Positions 1 to 6,263 of a stretch of DNA of 10,000 nt are shown here, piece by piece (position 1 is the first letter of the stretch; every line of letters begins with the position of its first letter). The notes under the pieces are model-generated. The model had not been told where the DNA came from, made no database searches, and saw only the letters and a program-made list of their open reading frames with translations. Origin of the DNA: Chondrilla cf. caribensis (Eukaryota; Porifera; Demospongiae; Chondrillida; Chondrillidae); contig OZ026561.1 in assembly GCA_964020155.1 (NCBI GenBank), positions 547,501 through 557,500 on the forward strand, written 5' to 3'. A program made the translations under genes and the position numbers.

Positions 1-92
1 TGGAGCATGTTTACGTAGCATGTCGTAATAGCCAATCAACTCACAGCAAAAGATATTCAAATGTAAAAGCCATACAAGTGCGCTTCACTTAC

Positions 93-238
93 AGGAAGTA
101 CAAGGGCATGCACCACATTAGCGCAGGAATTGATGTAATGGGTCGAAAATTATCTTTTCCCGTTGATATCAGGGAGATATGGTAATTTGGTGCCGGACAC
201 AGATTAGGAAACTGTGCTGACACGAACACCAACATGAC
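93..238 (-). CDS. Internal exon of an unrecognised gene (partial)
   Basis: Read on the minus strand, this stretch is open for 48 codons between an AACAG acceptor (AG at 240-239) and a near-consensus donor, CCT followed by GTAAGTG (GT at 92-91). Phase is 0 at the start and 2 at the end. The reading includes FPNLCPAPNYHISLISTGKD and, near the end, ITSIPALMWCMPLYF, with three Trp/Cys-rich positions. A TAA lies in frame just upstream of the acceptor, so the exon either starts at 238 or uses the second AG at 213-212. An ATG at 235 could also make it a first exon. I do not recognise the family. The next exon would lie at or beyond the left edge; a weak acceptor (CTTTTGCTGTGAG) lies near position 40. 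The strong donor is the main support; the acceptor tract is poor. Confidence 0.4.
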
Positions 239-546
239 CTGTTAACTGGCACTGTGTCACATACAAACGTGAGTGGATGGCTGCAATGTCTCATTGTCAG
301 TGATCATCTCGTGATAGTGGTGGAGGATGTACTCTGTACTCAACTCACATTGATGTGGCTTAGAGGAAGACAAAAATACTGTAAGCCTTCCTCCACTTCC
401 CCCACCTCTCCCACCTTCCTCCACCTCCCCACCTCCCCCATCTCCCCCCACCTCCTCCAAACACTGACCCCAAACACCACACCACAAGCATACGTAGTCA
501 CAACTTATAATACATTGGTACAGTCTGACAATATCACAGTAACACA
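239..546. other. Non-coding stretch with a polypyrimidine tract
   Basis: I see no supported exon here. Positions 386-458 are almost pure C/T on the plus strand, with C runs at 399-403, 410-412, 427-430, 435-439 and 444-449. The minus strand is therefore a G-rich polypurine tract. It can form triplex DNA or a weak quadruplex, but three of the four tightest G runs are not matched by a fourth within 7 nt, so a stable quadruplex is not assured. The overlapping open frames on both strands come from this low-complexity composition. Confidence 0.6.
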
Positions 547-860
547 TGTATAGAGGTGGTTTCTGTATAGAGGTGGTCTTTGTATAGAGATGGTCTCTGT
601 ATAGAGGTGGTTTCTGTATAGAGGTGGTCTTTGCATAGAGATGGTCTCTGTATAGAGGTGGTTTCTGTATAGAGGTGGTCTCTGTATAGAGGTGGTCTCT
701 GTATAGAGGTGGTTTCTGTATAGAGGTGGTCTTTGTAGAGGAGGTGGTTGTGGTTGAGAAGAGGGCTTTGTAGAGTGGTGGTTTCTGTAGAGGTGGTCTT
801 TGTTTAGAGATGGTCTCTGTATAGAGGTGGACTCTGTAGAGAGGTGGAATCTGTAGGGTG
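547..860. repeat. 17-bp minisatellite with 51-bp higher-order pattern
   Basis: About 18 tandem copies of a 17-bp unit, consensus TGTATAGAGGTGGTYTC. The first 11 copies keep exact 17-bp register. Their last bases follow a repeating order (TTTC, TCTT, then TCTC with an AGATGG variant), giving a 51-bp three-unit rhythm seen at 547-597 and 598-648. Around 735-775 the array is disrupted by a GGTTGTGGTTGAGAAGAGGG insertion, after which units shorten to 15-17 bp and decay toward 860. Confidence 0.93.
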
Positions 861-1091
861 ACAGAAGCCCTTTACAAGTGAGCCACTGTAGTTCAGACTC
901 AAACTGTGTGATTCACAGTGAGCATGTTCTAGTTAGAATAAGGCTGCCTGTGATTAGGGACGGTTAAATGTAGTTGAGTTGAAACACAGGCATCTCAACA
1001 GCACTGGATACTGTGGTCTCCAGCTTGATGTTAATGGATCAACGAGTCACAATTGCACTAACGTACGCGGCAGACAGCCGTAACAGTGTAC
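861..1091. other. Spacer with no recognisable gene
   Basis: Single-copy-looking sequence between two tandem arrays. I found no open frame with matching splice borders on either strand and no clear promoter element. Confidence 0.5.
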
Positions 1092-1375
1092 ATGTACGTA
1101 TCTTACGTATGTACACTGATTCACCTTGACAACAGTTGCCGTAGCAAAGTGCTTATCAATCCGCACACTTATATGGTAGGGAGACGTGTCGGTGTACATC
1201 TTCCAAATGTATGTCAAATCACCTTGACAACAGTTGCCATAGCAAAGAGCCAACCAATCCATACACTTATATGGTAGGGAGCTGCGTCGGTTTGCAAGTA
1301 TCTTACGAATGTATGCCATATCGCCTTGACAATAGTTGCCATGGCAAAGTGCCAATCAATTTGCATCGCCGAGTG
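1092..1375. repeat. About 100-bp direct repeat, three copies
   Basis: The motif TCACCTTGACAACAGTTGCC begins at 1121 and 1219, and a TCGCCTTGACAATAGTTGCC version begins at 1321, giving periods of 98 and 102 bp. Shared flanks are AGCAAAGTGC, CAATCC and, in the first two copies, ACACTTATATGGTAGGGAG. Copies differ by scattered substitutions, so this is an older array. The open frames that cross it on both strands are explained by its periodicity and are not credible genes. Confidence 0.85.
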
Positions 1376-1510
1376 CATGGTGAGTTGTCTACCGCCAAAT
1401 ACCTCGACCAAATAAGTACTGCATGCGTGTATGATGTGATGGTGTTGAGAACATATTGCGGATAAGTAGATTACAGTTGGAGGCACACTTCTCTCTTCTT
1501 CCCAGCACTC

Positions 1511-1760
1511 GAGTATCACAGGCTATGTACGTATGCACACTGGGGTCATTACTAGTGGAGGAGTAGATTGTGGTCAGAGGCACATTCATCTCCTCCACGA
1601 GTAGATAGTGGTTGGAGGCACATTTGTCTCATGTGAGTAGATTGTGGTCGGAGGCACATTCGTCTCCTCTTTGAGTATCACAAGCTTCGTACTTACATTG
1701 GGGTCACTACTTGTGGAGGACATTTTGTACAGGAGTACTGAGGTTGGAGGGGCATTCCTC
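1511..1760. repeat. Degenerate duplicated block with 35-40-bp subrepeats
   Basis: A segment starting GAGTATCACAGGCT and ending CACTGGGGTCATTACTAGTGGAGGA (1511-1563) recurs at 1673-1722 as GAGTATCACAAGCT through CATTGGGGTCACTACTTGTGGAGGA, a period near 162 bp. Between and beside them are several copies of a shorter unit like GAGTAGATTGTGGTCGGAGG followed by CACATTCGTCTCCTC (around 1562, 1600, 1636, 1735). This looks like nested duplication of a simple unit. Confidence 0.75.
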
Positions 1761-1770
1761 TCCAGCTACA

Positions 1771-2243
1771 GGCATGCACTGTGCGTACATCGAGCTCTCT
1801 ACCAGCACCTATTACGTGTATGCATAACCTGTATTGTAATACTCGGTATAATTGTGGGCAAAATATCCTTGCCTACGTACAGTCTTCCTACTGTCGCCAG
1901 TAGAGCCAACCCAAGCCGAGCTTACTAAGCTCCAAGCTCAAGAATTCACTCGAGAAATACGTACCTCAATCGATAGTCTTCAGTTAATATATAAATATGG
2001 AACAAACCAACGACATACGTAAATACACACTGTGGATAATGAGAAATAAATGGAAGTGAGTACTGCAGTAAGTGCAGCGGGTGATGAGCTGTTAAGTAGT
2101 GAGTATGTACAAAGGGTAGAAACGGTACGGTGAATATAAAGTATACAGAGGTACGTAATAATAACACATTCGTATCTACTCAGTTACTAGCTACTATTGC
2201 ATTCCTGTACATAATTCTAGACAAACACGCATTAACAAGCCAC
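1771..2243. other. Intergenic stretch, no supported gene
   Basis: AT-rich sequence downstream of the secreted CRD gene. It should hold that gene's 3' untranslated region on the minus strand, but I find no canonical AATAAA on that strand; a variant signal would be needed. A 73-codon minus-strand frame at 1946-2167 starts with TTG, is hydrophobic and low in complexity, and has no convincing acceptor. A GAG/GTACGT donor-like site lies at 1965/1964. Confidence 0.45.
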
Positions 2244-2636
2244 TCAGTCTTCAAAATCTGCGGTTGAATTGGGGTTTTGGGTGGTTTTAGGTATCTCACA
2301 GAGCAGTCCTGTACGATTGTTGGGACAGTCACAGGCGTGCGTCCCCACAATGCACTTTTGCTTGACTTGACAGTTCGCGCAATTCAGGAAACACTTCCCA
2401 AACGAAGCGTACTGGTACGATTCACAACAGACAGTGTCTGAGATTAAGCCCGGAACAACCTCCTCGCCACAAGCGACAGAGGCTACCAATGGGTCCTCAC
2501 ATGTGGTGCAGGGAATGCACTCCTGAAGGATGATATTGAAGTATTTCCCATCCTCACACCACCAGTTCTGGGAAACCGGAACACTTCTGGCCAAAAACAT
2601 ACATGCGAAGGCTACGATGAGTGCTGGGTTGAACAT
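2244..2636 (-). CDS. Secreted TNFR-CRD/EGF-like cysteine-rich protein
   Basis: A complete single-exon frame of 130 residues from ATG (2636) to TGA. Residues 1 to about 22 form a signal peptide (MFNPALIVAFACMFLARS). Residues 27-70 fit a TNF-receptor cysteine-rich domain: Cys 27, 40, 43, 46, 56 and 70, with GKYFN after the first Cys, an IPC-TTC core, and DTVC before the sixth Cys. The Cys-x2-Gly-x-Tyr-Phe start and IPC core resemble the BCMA/TACI type of CRD. A CC doublet (70-71) leads into a second module with Cys 82, 86, 89, 95, 102, 104 and 113, ending CDC-x5-G-x2-C, an EGF-like signature. The tail holds an NRT and an NST glycosylation sequon. No membrane segment follows, so the product should be secreted. 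It is a paralogue of the membrane protein at 5610-6263, with the same Cys spacing. Ligand and function are unknown; a soluble decoy or recognition protein is inference. RNA is needed to exclude extra exons. Confidence 0.85.
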   Translation of the reverse strand: MFNPALIVAFACMFLARSVPVSQNWWCEDGKYFNIILQECIPCTTCEDPLVASVACGEEVVPGLISDTVCCESYQYASFGKCFLNCANCQVKQKCIVGTHACDCPNNRTGLLCEIPKTTQNPNSTADFED

Positions 2637-2749
2637 TCTTCAAGCTTCTTATCACTGCAATGGGCCCTGTCGCTCGGGAAATCTTTTTCTGTACAAATAA
2701 TCCTTCCAAAGAGTACCTGCCTATTTGGACACTCCATAGTACAGCACTC

Positions 2750-2755
2750 TATATA
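2750..2755 (-). promoter_or_regulatory. Candidate TATA box for the secreted CRD gene
   Basis: The minus strand reads GTATATAGAG here, about 115 bp upstream of the ATG at 2636, which would give a 5' leader of roughly 85-90 nt. A second TATATA (around 2845) lies further upstream. Such AT-rich words are common in this window, so this is only a candidate. Confidence 0.22.
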
Positions 2756-2759
2756 CAAA

Positions 2760-3150
2760 CCATACCACATTGAACAGTTTGTCACTCAATACAAATTGAA
2801 CATATTCTTTACAAGGACATACATGTCCATGGCAGTACTTGCTATATAAATTCCTAAGCCAGCAGACAGATTAGTGGATACCTGGTGGTCCATTACCGCA
2901 TTATGATGGGTACAATAACAATTGTGTTAGTGCAAATCAAAATATTGTAATCTTTGTATGGCCAGTCGACTTCAACAATAGAGAACACTTGTTAATTTGA
3001 TGGTGCGAGTCAGTCATAAGGGGTGATCCGTGATGGGTGGTGTAAGTGTTTATGCATGACACTTCAGTAGAACTGAACAATTGACATTGTTCTGTACACT
3101 CACATGCTCCCCACACAAAAGTATGTACATACAAACATGTACACACGTGC
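2760..3150. other. Intergenic region upstream of the secreted CRD gene
   Basis: No exon with matched splice borders seen on either strand. It presumably contains the upstream regulatory region of the secreted CRD gene and the 3' flank of the cysteine-rich gene ending at 3488. Confidence 0.4.
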
Positions 3151-3153
3151 ACA

Positions 3154-3231
3154 ACACACACACACACACACACGTACATTCTTATGTATGCACACACACA
3201 CACATATGCACAAATACACACATGCATGTAT

Positions 3232-3298
<67 letters not shown>

Positions 3299-3321
3299 CA
3301 CAAATACACACATGCATGTAT

Positions 3322-3383
<62 letters not shown>
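3154..3383. repeat. (CA)n microsatellite, internally duplicated
   Basis: CA runs at 3154-3173, about 3191-3204, 3233-3296 (32 units) and 3323-3383 (about 30 units). A spacer, GCACAAATACACACATGCAT followed by GTATG, occurs at about 3207-3232 and again at 3297-3322, exactly 90 bp apart. The last two long runs with their spacers are therefore a 90-bp direct duplication. Alternating purine-pyrimidine DNA of this length can adopt Z-form. All long open frames here (His-Thr or Cys-Val repeats) are artefacts. Confidence 0.97.
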
Positions 3384-3385
<2 letters not shown>

Positions 3386-3487
3386 ACATATATACATATA
3401 CACCCGAATGTTCACAGAGTATACCGTACATATGCACATTCTATACAGTATATACACATATGTACATTTACGAGCATGATAAGGGTT

Positions 3488-4835
3488 TCAGGTTAATTTT
3501 GTGCTTTTATCCTGACATTCCAGTCTGGAGGAAGCCTAACATTACATCTTGCATATCGGTTAAATTAATATTGCCATGTACACATGCATGATTGGCGGAA
3601 TAGTACAGTCTACACCGATGGGATGATCTCAACATGTGGGTAGATTATAGAGGTCCACTCAGTACAGTCCACAGTGATGGGGAGATCTCAACATGTGGGT
3701 AGATTATAGAGATTCACTCAGTACAGACTACAATGATGGGGAGATCTCAACATGTGGGTAGATTATAGAGGTTCACTCAGTACAGACTACAATGATGGGG
3801 AGATCTCAACATGTGGGTAGATTATAGAGGTTCACTCAGTAGAGACTACAATGATGGGGAGATCTCAACATGTGGGTAGATAATAGAGGTTTACTCAGTA
3901 GAGACTACAATGATGGGGAGATCTCAACATGTGGGTAGATAATAGAGGTTTACTCAGTAGAGACTACAATGATGGGGAGATCTCAACATGTGGGTAGATT
4001 ATAGAGGTTCACTCAGTACAGACTACAATGATGGGGAGATCTCAACATGTGGGTAGATAATAGAGGTTTACTCAGTACAGACTACAATGATGGGGAGATC
4101 TCAACATGTGGGTAGATTATAGAGGTTCACTCAGTACAGTCTACAATGATGGGGAGATCTCAACATGTGGGTAGATTATAGAGGTTCACTCAGTACAGTC
4201 TACAGGGAACATATGAGAAGGTTCCAGAATGTCTGTCATATAGGAATATCATCTTAGTACAGAGACAACATGACCTTGGTCACAGCACAAAGATGGCAAC
4301 ACAATAGGATAAAGTGGTCAACACACATTGAGAGAGACTGTCATGGCTTGCTGGGCAAATATAGAGATATTTGCCCAGCAAGCCATGACAGTCTATAGTG
4401 TGGGGTGTGCATGTGTGTGTACTTACGCTTGAGTGTTGAGTATGCATTGTAAATGTGAGGAATCCACTATAACGGGACATCCCATAATGCACACCATGTC
4501 TGTACACACTCTAAAATTCTCGCACCGACATCTGACTGTACAAATATAGGAGCAATCAATACTGGACTCAACGACATTTGTGCCCGAAAGTCTACGTTTG
4601 GAGAAGACACTATAGCAACGGTATGTCTGGTTCCAAAGTGCATGTTGAGTGAACAATAGAGGTGGGGTGCTCTGAATAAGGTGTGAACACTTGCCCCACT
4701 TGCCGTGGAATTTCAGACAATGGTGGCTCGGGTTGGTTTTTAGATAAGCTTGCAAAACACTCGTGTAGCTCTTTTGAAACGCCCTTAGCAACATCGATAA
4801 CAGTAGTCTAGTGCTTGGATACCATTCCTGGTTGT
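3488..4835 (-). CDS. Cysteine-rich secreted-type protein, two exons read (5' end missing)
   Basis: The main exon is 4427-4835. Its acceptor is AATTTTTTTCAG before 4835 and its donor is CAAGC/GTAAGTAC (GT at 4426-4425), close to ideal at both ends; 135 full codons are open between them. Numbering those codons, there are 11 Cys, clustered at 94, 98, 102, 104, 110, 115, 119 and 130 (CSYICTVRCRCENFRVC core), an NQT glycosylation sequon at 68-70, and a basic SKRR site at 78-81 that could be cut by proprotein convertases. The exon starts in phase 1 and ends in phase 2. A probable last exon is 3488-3524 (acceptor GGCTTCCTCCAG): its phase fits and it reads A-LECQDKSTKLT then TGA, adding a twelfth Cys. 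The implied 902-bp intron holds the 59-bp array and a perfect hairpin. I could not find the upstream exon that should supply a signal peptide. The family is not recognised; a cytokine- or growth-factor-like ligand is possible but unproven. Main exon about 0.8 sure; last exon about 0.4. Confidence 0.62.
3603..4204. repeat. 59-bp minisatellite, ten copies plus a partial
   Basis: Units start with GTASAG at 3603, 3662, 3721, 3780, 3839, 3898, 3957, 4016, 4075 and 4134, every 59 bp without slippage, with a partial unit at 4193-4204. Each contains GATGGGGAGATCTCAACATG and TGTGGGTAGATWATAGAGGT. Inner units are nearly identical, while the first two (3603, 3662) carry several substitutions, the usual edge decay of an array homogenised by unequal exchange. 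Two linked variants (GATAATAGAGGTTT against GATTATAGAGGTTC) alternate among units 5, 6 and 8. It lies inside the inferred intron of the cysteine-rich gene. There are no unique spacers, so it is not a CRISPR array. Confidence 0.97.
4335..4394. repeat. Perfect 28-bp inverted repeat with 4-nt loop
   Basis: The left arm 4335-4362 (AGACTGTCATGGCTTGCTGG...) is the exact reverse complement of 4367-4394. Only AGAG (4363-4366) separates them, and pairing stops at 4334/4395. The RNA from either strand would be a 60-nt perfect hairpin. It sits in the inferred intron, about 30 nt inside its 5' splice site. It could be a miRNA-like or siRNA-producing hairpin, a foldback mobile element end, or a fresh palindromic duplication. 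Absence of any mismatch suggests recent origin or selection on both arms. Confidence 0.95.
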
Positions 4836-5229
4836 CTGAAAAAAATTGCTGGTGTGAACACAATTCATTGGAAATTAGTCACATGTCCTGGAAGACATAC
4901 ACATGTCAGTCTCCAGACATAACAAGCATTCCTGAGTTCCACTCCCAATATTAAAATTCGAACTGAGATTGGAAATGAATATAATATATGTGTAGGTTTC
5001 ATTCCAAATTCATATACAGTGATAAAAATGGCAGTCGAAACCATTATGAAGTCTAATAAATGCTTAATCTTAAACAATGACAAAATTATATACAAGTACA
5101 TCAAGTCAAATATGGAACGATTGAATGTAAATTGAAAATATAAAATATTTACACATTCAATTAATCAATATGATGGAATCTCGAGTAATCTGACATCTTT
5201 TAGACACTAAACAACACGTGTGATCAAAT
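4836..5229. other. AT-rich stretch upstream of the cysteine-rich exon
   Basis: It should be intron or promoter of the cysteine-rich gene on the minus strand. A 79-codon minus frame (4865-5104) includes an ATG-initiated hydrophobic start, MVSTAIFIT, directly followed by a GTATATG donor-like word. Its phase (0) does not match the phase-1 acceptor at 4835, so I do not join them. Confidence 0.35.
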
Positions 5230-5515
5230 TTTCATAATACATTGAGTCCTGGCTTATCTAACTACGTTTTTCTCTTGTGAAATTTGTCAGATAAACCAGG
5301 TGTTGGATAAACCAAGTGCTGGATAAACCAAGTGCTGGATAATCAGGGCACACTGTCCACAACTTAGTGTAGTGAATCAAAAGGGAGGGTTTGGATGAAC
5401 GAGGTCTTTGAAGAAACCAGGCATAATTAAAAGAGCTCCAATGATAATGGTGTCTTGTGATGTGGACCAACAACAAAGGACGTTTGATTATAAAGCAGTC
5501 GGATTATCAAGATTA
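5230..5515. mobile_element. Possible degraded non-autonomous DNA transposon
   Basis: The left end reads GTCCTGGCTTATCTAACTACG and the right end GCAGTCGGATTATCAAGATT; the reverse complement of the right end shares a TTATCT/AATCC-AACT-like core with the left. Inside are three 16-bp tandem copies of GGATAAACCAAGTGCT (about 5293-5343) and several GGATAA/TTATC words in both orientations. Ends built from repeated TTATC words are typical of some pogo/Tigger-type elements. There is no transposase here and the ends are not a clean inverted repeat, so this is a tentative label. Confidence 0.25.
5293..5343. repeat. 16-bp tandem repeat, about three copies
   Basis: GGATAAACCAAGTGCT repeats at a strict 16-bp step, with a GGTGTT variant at the left and a GGATAATCAGG variant at the right end. 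Confidence 0.85.
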
Positions 5516-5609
5516 AAAATAAAAAAATGAGGTATTATTAATATGGATAAGGAAGGTAGAATACTCTGCTGTGGACAGAGGTAGTATGTTAGCCATCCAA
5601 CAAGAGCCC

Positions 5610-6263
5610 TCACAACGAGTGGATCTGCACGTGGTTAGGGTTCCGTCGTTTATACTTGGATAAGATTAAGACACACACACACCCACTTCCGGCAAGCACC
5701 ACAATTACCATAGTGCTGACACTGAAAGCAACGATGTGCACAGTGAAACCAGACAGTGTGGGTAAGGTTGAATCGGAGTGAGGAGCTTCAGAGGTAGCTG
5801 ACGGTGGATGAAAGGTTGGAGGGTTCGTATCAGGAAGCCCTGGATCCATCACCTGGCAGAGTGTTCCGCTGTAGCCTCTCGGACAGTCGCATTCGGTTGT
5901 GCCCAATTTACAGCGTCTTGAGTGCTGACAGAAGGTGCAGTCGCGCACGCACTCTCCGTACAAGGCATACTCGTAGACCTGACAGCACATAACGTTGACC
6001 TGGATCCCACAAACGAGAAAACCGCACTCGGATTTGGCCACCAAAGGAGACGAACAATTGGTGCATTTTCGACATTGCAAGGACTTAATGTCGAAGAACT
6101 GCCCTTTAGAGCACCTTTTGTGTCTCAGAGGGCTTTCTTCTCCGGGGTTACAGATGAAGGTGGAAGGTGGAGATGAATGATTTGTGGAAGCAGCAGTTCT
6201 GTCTTGCGTCAATACGATGAGCAGTTCCAGTGCGATCACGACACAGTACGATGGACACCACAT
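5610..6263 (-). CDS. Type I membrane protein with TNFR-CRD and EGF-like module
   Basis: A single-exon frame of 217 residues from ATG (6263) to TGA. An earlier in-frame GTG at 6290 is less likely because the ATG directly begins a signal peptide (WCPSYCVVIALELLIVLTQ). Residues 51-93 are a TNF-receptor-type CRD: Cys 51, 64, 67, 70, 80 and 93, with GQFFD and a CRKCTNC core like BCMA/TACI. After a CC doublet (93-94), Cys 105, 109, 112, 118, 125, 127 and 136 form a second module ending CDC-x5-G-x2-C (EGF-like). Two extra Cys, 38 and 85, are absent from the secreted paralogue. Residues 140-171 are a Pro/Ser/Thr-rich stalk, 173-201 a hydrophobic membrane span, then KYKRR and only about 16 cytosolic residues, with no death domain. 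It should sit at the cell surface. A receptor or co-receptor role is inferred from the CRD; ligand unknown. An upstream acceptor-like CTCTTTACACTCCTACAG before 6337 hints at a spliced 5' leader. Confidence 0.85.
   Translation of the reverse strand: MWCPSYCVVIALELLIVLTQDRTAASTNHSSPPSTFICNPGEESPLRHKRCSKGQFFDIKSLQCRKCTNCSSPLVAKSECGFLVCGIQVNVMCCQVYEYALYGECVRDCTFCQHSRRCKLGTTECDCPRGYSGTLCQVMDPGLPDTNPPTFHPPSATSEAPHSDSTLPTLSGFTVHIVAFSVSTMVIVVLAGSGCVCVLILSKYKRRNPNHVQIHSL

Noticed and set aside
254..553. Open frames of 96-99 codons on both strands
   Set aside because: They arise from the C/T-rich tract, lack splice support and start at non-ATG or arbitrary codons.
1047..1598. Several 60-100-codon frames on both strands
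   Set aside because: They follow the ~100-bp repeat period and repeat the same peptide; both strands are equally open.
1644..1928. 94-codon plus-strand frame
   Set aside because: It starts inside the degenerate 1511-1760 repeat and has no promoter or splice evidence.
1946..2167. Hydrophobic 73-codon minus-strand frame with a donor-like GAG/GTACGT near its end
   Set aside because: It starts with TTG, is of low complexity and has no acceptor; it could be a chance frame downstream of the secreted CRD gene.
2937..3591. Six long overlapping frames coding for His-Thr or Cys-Val repeats
   Set aside because: They are translations of the CA/TG microsatellite in all frames and have no non-repetitive coding part.
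3603..4204. CRISPR array
   Set aside because: The 59-bp units are contiguous with no unique spacers, and the context is animal-like.
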